64,000 bases of DNA from Chryseobacterium angstadtii (lineage in GTDB: Bacteria > Bacteroidota > Bacteroidia > Flavobacteriales > Weeksellaceae), in assembly GCF_001045465.1 (NCBI RefSeq), contig NZ_LFND01000001.1, positions 372,001 through 436,000 of the forward strand, written 5' to 3'. Positions 32,861 through 41,467 of the stretch are shown here, piece after piece. The position numbers and the translations under genes are program-made. Below the pieces are notes generated by a model, which worked only from the letters and a program-made list of their open reading frames with translations, was not told the origin of the DNA and searched no databases. Each line of letters begins with the position of its first letter. Position 1 is the stretch's first letter.

Positions 32861-33676
32861 TTAATTGATGATAGGATTGAATACCTGAGGAATTTCGTAT
32901 ACATCTACTTTAAGAGAAGACTGTGCTATGAAATCATTAATATTGGTGGCCGCATTAATTCCTACGGCAAGTACCACATCATTGGCTGTTCTGTAAGATC
33001 CCAACCTTGAGCAGGCCACACTTACCATATGTGATCCTTTGGAAAGGTTGGAGACCACTCCAATCTGATTATGTGTAATGAAGGTACTGGTAGCACTACT
33101 GGCTTTCAGGTTTCTCTGTCTTAAATTCACCAGTTTGTCATCTACAAAAATCCCGCAGGCATAGTCTATAGAAATATCCGTTGTTCCATTAGCAGGAAGA
33201 TTAGCCTGTACCACCGTTTCAAACTGAAAATACGTTTTACTTTCTCCACTGTATACACTGATTGGCTGTGACAAACCTGCAATTTTCTTAAACCCCGGAA
33301 GGCTGGAAATATCAGCACCTTTTGTAAAAGCTGCACTTTTAGAAGTAATAGAGGACTGCTCAGTGCTGGTGAACTTCACTCCCGCTCTGTCTGAAAAGGA
33401 ATTATTGAATATCAGATAAAATTTGTTCGGCTCGTATTCCGGAATACGAAGACTTTTCCAGATGGGTGGATAACCTTCTCCCTGAGAAACCAGAATCTGA
33501 TCATTATTCCCCTGAGAAAGGGTATTATCCGAAGTGTTCAGAACCACAATTTTATTTCTTAAATTAACATCTCCATTGACATCCAGCCTGGCTTTTGGCG
33601 AATCGGTGCCTATTCCCACCTGGCCAGAAAGAGACAGTCCTGCCATAAGAAACAGGATTGATATACTATTTTTCAT
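32861..33676 (-). CDS. exported GIGT-type paralogue 2
   Basis: A 271-residue exported protein. The signal peptide ends near LSLSG, followed by QVGIGTDSPKARLDVNGDVN, a linker with NDQILVSQGEGYPPIWKSL, and a C-terminal domain with YACGIFVDDKLVNLR. The ATG at 33676 is preferred over the in-frame TTG directly upstream; it leaves 3 bases after the previous stop. It shares the SQGEG-PP-WKSL segment nearly unchanged with paralogue 1, absent from paralogue 3. Confidence 0.7.
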   Translation of the reverse strand: MKNSISILFLMAGLSLSGQVGIGTDSPKARLDVNGDVNLRNKIVVLNTSDNTLSQGNNDQILVSQGEGYPPIWKSLRIPEYEPNKFYLIFNNSFSDRAGVKFTSTEQSSITSKSAAFTKGADISSLPGFKKIAGLSQPISVYSGESKTYFQFETVVQANLPANGTTDISIDYACGIFVDDKLVNLRQRNLKASSATSTFITHNQIGVVSNLSKGSHMVSVACSRLGSYRTANDVVLAVGINAATNINDFIAQSSLKVDVYEIPQVFNPIIN

Positions 33677-33679
33677 CAA

Positions 33680-34501
33680 TTAATTGCTTTTATAAGTTAC
33701 GTATTCAATAACATCTATCTTCATGACAGATTCAAGAGTAAATGCATTGGAAACCGTATTGGTATCTGAAACATTCCGCCCTACTGCGAATTGTGAATTT
33801 AAATTTGAGGTATCAATTTTACGGCACGCCACTTCAAGTTTCTGTGCCCCCACCGGTACATTCTGCTCGGTATAATTAAGTGTAAAAATATAATCCTGAA
33901 TACCGGATTTCTCTGTATTATTATTAGAAACAACCTTATCCGGTCGTACCGCCACCAGTTTTCCGTTTCTGAAAACACCACAGGTGAAAGTGATAGACTG
34001 GGAAGCAGCCCCGTCCGGAGCCTTCATTTCTATCCCCGTCTGAAATTGGTAGGTAAGTCTGTTTTTTCCGTTTTTTATAATAAAATTGTTTTCAAGGCCG
34101 GCAATTTTAGCCCATCTACCCTTTGAGGTATCACCAACATCGTCTCCTACACTGTTTTTGTAAATACCATCTGCAGCTATTCCGTTTGAAAGGTTTGTAA
34201 TACCCGCCTGATCTGATGACAGATACGAATTGATCAATTTGTACTGCCCTTCTTCCATAAAAGATACATTCAATGATTTCCAGACCGGAGGTAAGCCTTC
34301 GCCCTGCGAAACCAAAACCTGGCCGTTCAACCCAGCAGTTCCAACCTGGCTGGAAGTGCCGCCTACTCTGAGTTCTTTTCTCAAGGTGATTTTCCCGTTG
34401 ACATCGAGAGTAGATTTGGGAGAAGTCGTCCCAATTCCCACCTGCGCTTTGACGTTAAACGACAGAATTCCTGCCGCACAACAATAGATTATTCTTTTCA
34501 T
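33680..34501 (-). CDS. exported GIGT-type paralogue 1
   Basis: A 273-residue exported protein: signal peptide ending VKA, then QVGIGTTSPKSTLDVNGKITLRKEL, the linker VLVSQGEGLPPVWKSL, and the C-terminal domain with FTCGVFRNGKLVAVRPDK. It is the first gene of a tandem trio, served by the TACCTTTG box at 34513-34520. All three share domain order and are likely to be exported to the periplasm or surface, but no sorting domain is present. Confidence 0.7.
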   Translation of the reverse strand: MKRIIYCCAAGILSFNVKAQVGIGTTSPKSTLDVNGKITLRKELRVGGTSSQVGTAGLNGQVLVSQGEGLPPVWKSLNVSFMEEGQYKLINSYLSSDQAGITNLSNGIAADGIYKNSVGDDVGDTSKGRWAKIAGLENNFIIKNGKNRLTYQFQTGIEMKAPDGAASQSITFTCGVFRNGKLVAVRPDKVVSNNNTEKSGIQDYIFTLNYTEQNVPVGAQKLEVACRKIDTSNLNSQFAVGRNVSDTNTVSNAFTLESVMKIDVIEYVTYKSN

Positions 34502-34512
34502 AATGAGGGCTG

Positions 34513-34520
34513 CAAAGGTA
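34513..34520 (-). promoter_or_regulatory. -7 promoter element (TAnnTTTG)
   Basis: TACCTTTG on the minus strand, 11 bases before the first ATG of the paralogue trio, giving a leader of about 8 bases. Confidence 0.5.
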
Positions 34521-34767
34521 TGAATTTAAATCATAAAAAACCATTTACAACCCCTTAAACAAGTAGAAATAAAGAGATTACGATGTAAAATTAATCGTAC
34601 AAAAAAGTAGAATTATTACTACAAAGCACAACTTTTTGCTGTGTTTTCACCAAACAACTTCCTCTAAACCCTGATGTAGTGGCAGATAGCGCAAATATTT
34701 TTATCATTATATAGTGATTTTCAAGCGCTTTCAAAGTGGTTTCATCTTCTGCTATACTGATAAAAAA

Positions 34768-34800
34768 AGACCTGAAAAATGAATTTTCAGGTCTTTTTTT
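34768..34800. terminator. bidirectional terminator after mfd
   Basis: Perfect 11-base stem AGACCTGAAAA / TTTTCAGGTCT with a five-base loop, flanked by A and T runs. It ends mfd on the minus strand. Confidence 0.85.
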
Positions 34801-34837
34801 AACAATGCACCGAATACAAAATCCGGCCTGCTTCTTA

Positions 34838-37800
34838 TTAATGATGTCCTATAATGGTCTTCAAAAGCACATTAACCTCATCCACGTTTTTCACTTTTTC
34901 TTTTCTCATCATCAGCAGATTCCCTTCTTTTCCTACCTTTTCTTTCAACTGCGCTTCTGCCGGATTTTGGGTTAAATAACTGATGATATGTCTGAATCTT
35001 TCCGTCTGATAAAACTTATCCTGTGGATTCGCAGGGAAATATCCTAAAAATACCCCGTTTTTCATGACAATCTTTTCAAAACCAATCTCCGAAGCCAACC
35101 ACTTCAAAGCAACACTCTTCAACAGATTGACAGCTTCTTTCGGAAGTTCCCCAAAACGGTCGATCAGTTCAAGTTCAAACTGATGAAGATCTTTTTCATT
35201 GTCGATTTCTGCAATCTTCTGATACAGTAAAAGCCTTTCTTCCGTATTCGAAATATAAAAATCGGGAAGCATCAGCTCCAGATCAGTATCAATATTAACA
35301 TCTTTCACAGATTTGAAAAGCTTCTGCCTGTCTTCTTCATTATCGAACAGATTTTCAAACTCTTCATCATCTTTCAGCTCTTCCAAAGCTTCCTGCATTA
35401 GTTTCTGATAGGTTTCAAAACCCATTTCATTAATAAATCCGCTCTGCTCTGCACCCAAAAGATCTCCCGCACCACGGATTTCCAGATCTTTCATCGCAAT
35501 CTGAAAACCGCTTCCCAGATCAGAAAACTGTTCAATCGCTTCGAGACGTTTTCTGGCATCGGAAGTTATCATATCATAAGGAGGCGTAATGAGATAACAG
35601 AATGCTTTCCGGTTGCTCCGCCCTACTCTACCTCTCATCTGATGCAGATCTGCCATCCCGAATCTGTGGGCATCATTAATGAAAATGGTATTCGCATTAG
35701 GAACATCCACTCCACTTTCTACAATGGTGGTTGCCACAAGAACATCATATTTCCCTTCCATAAAATCAAGAACATTCTTTTCCAGCTGCTTTCCTTCCAT
35801 CTGTCCATGCCCGGTAATAACCCTTGCATCCGGCACCAACCGCTGAATAAGCCCCGCAATATCTTTAAGATTCTCTACTCTGTTATTGATAAAATACACC
35901 TGCCCGTCTCTCTGAAGTTCGTAAGACACAGCATCTCTGAGGATTTCCTCGTTGAAACCTATCAGCTGAGTATCCACAGGCTGCCTGTTCGGCGGCGGTG
36001 TTTTGATCACAGAAAGATCTCTCGCCGCCATCAGCGAAAACTGAAGCGTTCTCGGAATCGGAGTTGCAGTTAAAGTAAGGGTATCCACATTATTTTTCAA
36101 GGTCTTCAGCTTATCTTTAACCGAAACACCGAATTTATGTTCTTCATCAATGATCAGTAATCCAAGATCTTTGAATTTCACAGAAGCACTTACCAGCTGA
36201 TGAGTTCCTATAATAATATCTACTTTTCCATTTTTAAGTCCGTCCAATGCTTCGGCCTTCTGTTTGGCCGTTCTGAACCGGTTCACATAAGAAACATTTA
36301 CAGGGAAATCTTTCAGCCTTTCCTTAAAACTTCTGAAATGCTGAAACGCAAGAATAGTAGTAGGAACTAACACCGCCACCTGCTTACCGTCTGTTGCCGC
36401 TTTAAATGCAGCACGGATAGCCACTTCCGTTTTTCCGAAACCTACATCTCCGCAAACGAGTCTGTCCATCACCGTATCGGCCTCCATATCACGTTTTACA
36501 TCAATCGTTGCCTTTTCCTGATCCGGTGTATCTTCATAAATAAAACTTGCCTCCAGCTCATTTTGCAGGTAAGAATCCGGTGTATAGGAAAAACCTTTTG
36601 CCGTTTTTCTTTCTGCATAAAGCCTTATAAGATCGAAAGCAATCTGCTTTACTTTTGCTTTTGTTTTCTGTTTCAGAGATTTCCAGGCCGGAGAACCAAG
36701 CTTGCTCAGTACAATTTCTTTCCCGTCCGGGCCATTGTATTTCGAAATTTTATGAAGTGAATGGATGCTTACATATAAAAGGTCACCATTTTTATAGGTG
36801 AGTTTAAAACATTCCTGAATCTTGCCGTCATTATTCACTTTCACCAATCCCATGAATTTTCCAATTCCATGATCGATATGGGCTATATAATCGCCGATCT
36901 TCAGGGACATCAGGTCTTTCAGGGTAAGCTGTTCAGATTTCGCAAAAGTATTTTTTGCTTTGTATCTCTGGTACCGGTCAAAAATCTGATGATCTGTATA
37001 AACCAGAATTTTATGGATGTTATCTACAAAACCTTCATGCAGTTCAGACTTAAAACTTTTAAAAGGAAGCTGATGTTCCAGTTCTTCAAATATAGATTCC
37101 AGTCTTTCTTTCTGTTTTTCCGTTGAAAAAGAGATCCAGGTATCATATCCCGCATTCTGCTTTTCTTCCAGATCTTCTATCAGCAGTTCAAAATTCTTGT
37201 GAAAAGAAGGTTGTGGAAGCTGCTCTGCTTTTATTTCAGTGATTTCTTTCAGTCCTTCCATAGAAGTTCCGGCAAAATCAATGGTTTTAAATTTTTTAAA
37301 ATCAAACAGAAATTCCTGATCAGAAATAAAAAGTTCCTGTGGTCTTCTGTGTGCGATATCTTTACTTAACGCCTCATATTTCACCAATGACTTTTCATAA
37401 AAGGTTTTGATCTTCTGCATACCGACAGCTCCATTTCTGGTGACTACAAAACTATCATCCGGAATCAGCTGCAATAATGAAACCCGGCTTCCTGTTACCG
37501 AGAAGTTCATATTGGAAACCAGTTGAAAGTCTTTTACTTTATCTACGGAAAGCTGAGTTTCAATATCAAAGGTTTTAATACTTTCCACTTCATTTCCAAA
37601 GAAGGTAAGACGGTATGGTTTTTCATAGGAATAGGAAAACACATCCACAATCCCTCCACGTACCGAAAATTCTCCCGGCTCAGAAACAAAATCCGCCTGC
37701 TGGAAGTGGTAATGATTCAGTAATTCATCCACAAAATCAAAATCCAGCTGGTCTCCTACTTTTATATGATGCGAAATGGCTTTAAAATCTTCTTTCTTTA

Positions 37801-38206
37801 AAACCTTTTCTGATAAAGCCCCTGCGTAAGCCACAATAACTTTGGGAGATTTCTCTGAGTTGATTTTATTTAAAACTTCCGTTCTGAGAACAAGATTGGC
37901 ATTCTGGGTCTTTTCCACCTGATAAGGTTCAAGATGAGTCGCCGGAAAATACAATACTTTTTCTTTTCCGAGCAGATCTTCCATCTCCGTATTGGCATAA
38001 AGAGCATCTTCTTTGTCATCTAGCAGATAAAGAACTGTTTTCTTCTGCGTCAAAAAAAGTTCGGCAACGAAAATAGAAACCGAAGAGCCTGCACTTCCTT
38101 TCACGGAAATATGCCGGCTGTTTTCCAACTGAATAAAAATTTCTTTTCCAAATTCTTTCTGAAGCAGATCGGGAAGAAACTTTTCGTGAATAGGTTTTAG
38201 CTGCAT
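34838..38206 (-). CDS. mfd: transcription-repair coupling factor Mfd
   Basis: A 1122-residue DNA translocase that removes stalled RNA polymerase and recruits the UvrAB repair complex. An N-terminal UvrB-like region is followed by the RNAP-interaction (CarD-like) domain at about 430-530 (IGDYIAHIDHGIGKFMG), then the RecG-like helicase core with Walker A GFGKTE and the DEEH motif, and a C-terminal TRCF domain. The ATG at 38206 (MQLKPIHEKF) is chosen over an in-frame ATG 22 codons upstream, which lies within the likely leader after the TACCTTTG box at 38270-38277. Length is typical. Confidence 0.96.
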   Translation of the reverse strand: MQLKPIHEKFLPDLLQKEFGKEIFIQLENSRHISVKGSAGSSVSIFVAELFLTQKKTVLYLLDDKEDALYANTEMEDLLGKEKVLYFPATHLEPYQVEKTQNANLVLRTEVLNKINSEKSPKVIVAYAGALSEKVLKKEDFKAISHHIKVGDQLDFDFVDELLNHYHFQQADFVSEPGEFSVRGGIVDVFSYSYEKPYRLTFFGNEVESIKTFDIETQLSVDKVKDFQLVSNMNFSVTGSRVSLLQLIPDDSFVVTRNGAVGMQKIKTFYEKSLVKYEALSKDIAHRRPQELFISDQEFLFDFKKFKTIDFAGTSMEGLKEITEIKAEQLPQPSFHKNFELLIEDLEEKQNAGYDTWISFSTEKQKERLESIFEELEHQLPFKSFKSELHEGFVDNIHKILVYTDHQIFDRYQRYKAKNTFAKSEQLTLKDLMSLKIGDYIAHIDHGIGKFMGLVKVNNDGKIQECFKLTYKNGDLLYVSIHSLHKISKYNGPDGKEIVLSKLGSPAWKSLKQKTKAKVKQIAFDLIRLYAERKTAKGFSYTPDSYLQNELEASFIYEDTPDQEKATIDVKRDMEADTVMDRLVCGDVGFGKTEVAIRAAFKAATDGKQVAVLVPTTILAFQHFRSFKERLKDFPVNVSYVNRFRTAKQKAEALDGLKNGKVDIIIGTHQLVSASVKFKDLGLLIIDEEHKFGVSVKDKLKTLKNNVDTLTLTATPIPRTLQFSLMAARDLSVIKTPPPNRQPVDTQLIGFNEEILRDAVSYELQRDGQVYFINNRVENLKDIAGLIQRLVPDARVITGHGQMEGKQLEKNVLDFMEGKYDVLVATTIVESGVDVPNANTIFINDAHRFGMADLHQMRGRVGRSNRKAFCYLITPPYDMITSDARKRLEAIEQFSDLGSGFQIAMKDLEIRGAGDLLGAEQSGFINEMGFETYQKLMQEALEELKDDEEFENLFDNEEDRQKLFKSVKDVNIDTDLELMLPDFYISNTEERLLLYQKIAEIDNEKDLHQFELELIDRFGELPKEAVNLLKSVALKWLASEIGFEKIVMKNGVFLGYFPANPQDKFYQTERFRHIISYLTQNPAEAQLKEKVGKEGNLLMMRKEKVKNVDEVNVLLKTIIGHH

Positions 38207-38269
38207 AAATAGTAATGATATAAACGACAAAAGCGATTTCGGGAGTATTCCGAAACCGTTTAAGCATAA

Positions 38270-38277
38270 CAAAGGTA
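38270..38277 (-). promoter_or_regulatory. -7 promoter element (TAnnTTTG)
   Basis: TACCTTTG on the minus strand, giving mfd a leader of about 60 bases that contains a short TTTCGG/CCGAAA hairpin. Confidence 0.45.
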
Positions 38278-38460
38278 AGGATATTTTTTCGTTCAGCTGA
38301 AGCCTGAAATTATCTAAATAATCAACAAAATCAATTTAAAATATGAAAATCTTAATTTTTCATCAAATTACTTAATTAAAAGTTAAAAAAAAGCAGAAAC
38401 ATCTACATGGCATAATGTTTGGCAATTTCACCCTATCCAAACTTTTAAAGAAATAGAATT

Positions 38461-38853
38461 ATGAAAAAAGCAATCAAAATCTTAGGAATTTTTATGCTGG
38501 TGTTGATGACCACGCTATCATTTGCCTCGTGCAGTAAGGATGATGATCCGGCCAACAATGACTTCTTTGCAGGAACATACAAAGGAAAAATTTCGTATAA
38601 TGACGGGACTACAAGTAACACCAAAGATAACGGAAGCGTATTTGTAACCAAAATTGCCAGCGGCACGAAATATAATTTTGCCTTCTCTGATGGCATCCCG
38701 GATCTTAACGGAGTGGAGTTTCAGAAGCAGGGAGACAATACTCTGGTGATGGTAGGTTCCAATGCTACAAGCTATATCAGAATAGACAATAACGAACTGA
38801 AAATCCTTTATGGAAAAGACGGTAAAACATGGACCGCCAACTGTACCCGATAA
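38461..38853 (+). CDS. small hypothetical lipoprotein
   Basis: A 130-residue lipoprotein with a hydrophobic signal and lipobox SFASC (Cys about 23), then KDDDPANND and a compact beta-rich domain (FAGTYKGKISYNDGT). The size and pattern fit small Bacteroidota lipoproteins of the lipocalin-like kind, but I cannot name a family. A terminator follows at 38878-38911. Confidence 0.65.
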   Translation: MKKAIKILGIFMLVLMTTLSFASCSKDDDPANNDFFAGTYKGKISYNDGTTSNTKDNGSVFVTKIASGTKYNFAFSDGIPDLNGVEFQKQGDNTLVMVGSNATSYIRIDNNELKILYGKDGKTWTANCTR

Positions 38854-38877
38854 ACCAACTATTCATACCTATATCAA

Positions 38878-38911
38878 AGCCTGTTTTCCTCATGAAAGCA
38901 GGCTTATTTTA
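38878..38911 (+). terminator. Rho-independent terminator
   Basis: Stem AGCCTGTTTTC / GAAAGCAGGCT (one wobble) with a five-base loop and a T-rich tail, after the small lipoprotein gene. Confidence 0.75.
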
Positions 38912-39036
38912 TTCTTTCAACAGCTGCTTTAAGTTTTTTTTAATCAGTAATAAACTTTAGTTAAGGTTGTAAATACCTATTTTCCAGCCCGTTTTTTGTA
39001 TATCTTTACTCAAGAAAAAATAAACCATACACCCTC

Positions 39037-39312
39037 ATGAAAAAATTATTAACAGCAATGTCTCTAGCATTAGGACTAGGCTTTGCAACTGCTCAACAGA
39101 CTGCTCCGGCTACTGCCTCAGCTCCTCATCCAACTACAAAAGCTGTAAAAGCTCCGGCAGCTAAAGTAACACAACCTGCTGCTAAAACAGCGCAACCCGC
39201 TCAGCCGGCAGCCAAAATGAAAAAGGACGGAACTCCGGACAAAAGATATAAAGAGAACAAAAAGCTGAAAAAAGACGGTACTCCGGATAAGAGGTACAAA
39301 GAAAACAAGTAA
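39037..39312 (+). CDS. exported Ala/Pro-rich protein with KKDGTPDKRYKENK repeats
   Basis: A 91-residue protein: signal peptide ending ATAQ (about 20), an Ala/Pro/Thr/Lys-rich linker, and two copies of KKDGTPDKRYKENK at the C-terminus. The repeat copies differ at several third codon positions, so they are not the product of a very recent duplication. It is highly basic and probably periplasmic or secreted. The function is unknown; the charge suggests binding to nucleic acid or an acidic glycan. Confidence 0.65.
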   Translation: MKKLLTAMSLALGLGFATAQQTAPATASAPHPTTKAVKAPAAKVTQPAAKTAQPAQPAAKMKKDGTPDKRYKENKKLKKDGTPDKRYKENK

Positions 39313-39354
39313 ACTTTAACATATAGTTGTTATTTTCATAATCAAATTTCGAAG

Positions 39355-39386
39355 AACCGATGAAACTCATTCATCGGTTTTTTTTG
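39355..39386 (+). terminator. Rho-independent terminator
   Basis: Perfect stem AACCGATGAA / TTCATCGGTT with a five-base loop and a run of T. Confidence 0.85.
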
Positions 39387-39430
39387 TGGCATATCTGAAT
39401 CAAAATGATTTCATATTCTCTACTTATTTA

Positions 39431-39438
39431 TAAATTTG
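39431..39438 (+). promoter_or_regulatory. -7 element four bases from start codon
   Basis: TAAATTTG followed by AGGC and the ATG of the GH3-like gene. Such spacing predicts an essentially leaderless transcript. Confidence 0.5.
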
Positions 39439-39442
39439 AGGC

Positions 39443-40942
39443 ATGTTAAACTTCTTCAAGAAAAATGCGGCGCTTGTCTGGGCAAAAAAACATGTTCAGA
39501 AAACCGGGGAATTCAAAAAAAACTCAGAAAAGAATCAGGAAACGCTTTTGTTGTCTCTCGTAAAGACAGCCCAGAAAACGCTTTTTGGAAGAGAACATGA
39601 TTTTGAGAATATTCATTCCATCAAAGAATTTCAGGAAAAAGTACCCGTTGCAGACTATGAAGATCTAAAACCCTACATCGAAAGAGTAAAAAAAGGCCAG
39701 GCCAATATTCTCTGGACAGAAACTCCCGAATATTTTGCAAAAACCTCCGGAACAACTTCCGGTTCAAAATACATTCCTATTTCAAAGGAGGGAATGCCTT
39801 TTCAGATTGCCGGTGCACAAAGTGCATTGTTCCATTATATAGCACAGAAAAACAATGCTGATTTTGTGAACGGAAAAATGATCTTTCTTCAGGGAAGTCC
39901 GGAAATGGAAGAGGTTTTTGGAATAAAAACGGGAAGACTTTCCGGAATTGTGGCCCATCATATCCCTGCCTATCTTCAAAAAAACAGGCTTCCAAGCTGG
40001 AAAACAAACATCATGGAAGACTGGGAAGCAAAAGTAGATAAGATCATTGAAGAGACGGAACATGAAAATATGACGCTGATCTCAGGAATTCCGCCATGGC
40101 TGATTATGTATTTCGAAAAACTTACCGAAAAACACGGCAAGAAAATCAAACAGCTTTTCCCTAATCTTCAGCTTCTGGTAACCGGAGGTGTGAATTATGA
40201 GCCGTACAGGGATAAAATGGAAGATCTGCTCGGTGGAAAAGTAGACATTATTCAAACATTTCCTGCATCTGAAGGCTTTTTTGCTTTCCAGGACGATTAT
40301 ACTAAAGAAGGATTGCTGTTGCTGACCAACCATGGGATTTTCTATGAATTTATTCCTCTTGAAGATTATGGCAAGCCGGGAGCGCGAAGATTAACCTTAA
40401 AAGAGGTAGAAATTAATAAAGATTACGCTCTGATTCTTACCACAAACTCAGGTTTATGGGCCTATTCGATAGGAGATGTTGTGCGGTTTATTGATAAAGA
40501 TCCGTACAAGATTTTGGTAAGCGGAAGAACTAAGCATTTTACATCTGCCTTTGGGGAACACGTAATTGCTTTTGAAGTAGAAGAAGCGATGAAAGCCACT
40601 TTGGAAAAATATCCTGCTCAGATCACAGAGTTTCATCTTGCCCCACAGGTGAATCCTGCCGAAGGACTTCCCTATCACGAATGGCTGATTGAGTTTGAAA
40701 AGGAACCAGAAAACAGGGAATTGTTCAGACTTCAGCTTGACCGTGAACTCCGGGAGAGAAATACTTACTATGATGATCTTATTTCGGGAAATATTCTTCA
40801 GCCTCTCCATATTTCTGTTTTGAAAAAAAATGCTTTTCATGAGTATGCAAAATCTCAGGGCAAGCTTGGAGGACAGAATAAAACACCAAGACTGGCCAAT
40901 GACAGAAAAATTGCAGATCTATTAGAAATTTATAAACTTTAA
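39443..40942 (+). CDS. bacterial GH3 auxin-responsive promoter family protein
   Basis: A 499-residue protein of the GH3 family, adenylate-forming enzymes that in plants join amino acids to auxin or jasmonate. The AMP-binding blocks are visible: KTSGTTSGSKYIPIS (about 100-114), the mid-region TFPASEGFFAFQ and the LWAYSIGDVVRF block. Length fits. Bacterial members are widespread in Bacteroidota but their substrates are mostly unknown; they probably activate a carboxylic acid. It is transcribed alone. Confidence 0.88.
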   Translation: MLNFFKKNAALVWAKKHVQKTGEFKKNSEKNQETLLLSLVKTAQKTLFGREHDFENIHSIKEFQEKVPVADYEDLKPYIERVKKGQANILWTETPEYFAKTSGTTSGSKYIPISKEGMPFQIAGAQSALFHYIAQKNNADFVNGKMIFLQGSPEMEEVFGIKTGRLSGIVAHHIPAYLQKNRLPSWKTNIMEDWEAKVDKIIEETEHENMTLISGIPPWLIMYFEKLTEKHGKKIKQLFPNLQLLVTGGVNYEPYRDKMEDLLGGKVDIIQTFPASEGFFAFQDDYTKEGLLLLTNHGIFYEFIPLEDYGKPGARRLTLKEVEINKDYALILTTNSGLWAYSIGDVVRFIDKDPYKILVSGRTKHFTSAFGEHVIAFEVEEAMKATLEKYPAQITEFHLAPQVNPAEGLPYHEWLIEFEKEPENRELFRLQLDRELRERNTYYDDLISGNILQPLHISVLKKNAFHEYAKSQGKLGGQNKTPRLANDRKIADLLEIYKL

Positions 40943-40985
40943 AGATATTTTTTCAATTCAAAAAACATATATTCAAAAAAAATTA

Positions 40986-40993
40986 TAAATTTG
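40986..40993 (+). promoter_or_regulatory. -7 promoter element (TAnnTTTG)
   Basis: TAAATTTG, 18 bases before the ATG of the small lipoprotein at 41012. Confidence 0.45.
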
Positions 40994-41011
40994 GGAAAAT
41001 AAATAATAATA

Positions 41012-41374
41012 ATGAAAGCATCTGTATTCTTAAAATCATCTTTACTAACATCTTTATTTGTCATTTCATCCTGCGCTACCACAAAGTACAGTGAGGATGT
41101 TTCAAAAAACAATTATTCCAACCTTCAGGCTGGAAAAATGTATGTTGTTACCATGAAAGATGGTTCTCCAAAACAGAAAATGCTATTTCGAAATATTGAC
41201 GGTGATAACCTTATAGGAACTGCCGGAAAAAAAGACAGCACAGAGGTGATTATTCCAAAAGCCAATGTAGCAGCCGTAAAAGACAGATCCAAAGCCAGAG
41301 TAACAGCAGGAGCTACCGTAATTGGTGCGGCAGGTGTTGCTGCTATCGTCATCAGTTCTTTGAGAGCGGACTAA
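41012..41374 (+). CDS. small lipoprotein with C-terminal hydrophobic segment
   Basis: A 120-residue protein with lipobox FVISSC (Cys about 21), a small beta-rich middle domain (GKMYVVTMKDGSPKQKMLF) and a hydrophobic alanine- and glycine-rich segment near the end (ATVIGAAGVAAIVISSL). It could be attached at both ends. The family is not recognised. A terminator-like hairpin follows at 41435-41463. Confidence 0.6.
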   Translation: MKASVFLKSSLLTSLFVISSCATTKYSEDVSKNNYSNLQAGKMYVVTMKDGSPKQKMLFRNIDGDNLIGTAGKKDSTEVIIPKANVAAVKDRSKARVTAGATVIGAAGVAAIVISSLRAD

Positions 41375-41434
41375 AATAGATTTTATCTTTCGGAACCTAT
41401 TTGATTTATCATTTAAAAAACCAGCATATAAACG

Positions 41435-41463
41435 GCCTTAAATAAATATTTAAGGCTATTTTT
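41435..41463 (+). terminator. Rho-independent terminator abutting the MFS gene
   Basis: Perfect 10-base stem GCCTTAAATA / TATTTAAGGC with a two-base loop, then TATTTTT. The T tract is also part of the -7 box of the next gene. Confidence 0.7.
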
Positions 41464-41464
41464 G
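41457..41464 (+). promoter_or_regulatory. -7 element three bases from start codon
   Basis: TATTTTTG followed by TGC and ATG (41468). It overlaps the terminator tail of the preceding gene. Confidence 0.45.
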
Positions 41465-41467
41465 TGC

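Larger units (their letters stand above)
34502..34837. other. 336-base intergenic region
   Basis: Contains the promoter box of the paralogue operon at one end and the bidirectional terminator of mfd at the other. Between them no open frame or clear motif was found. Confidence 0.6.
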
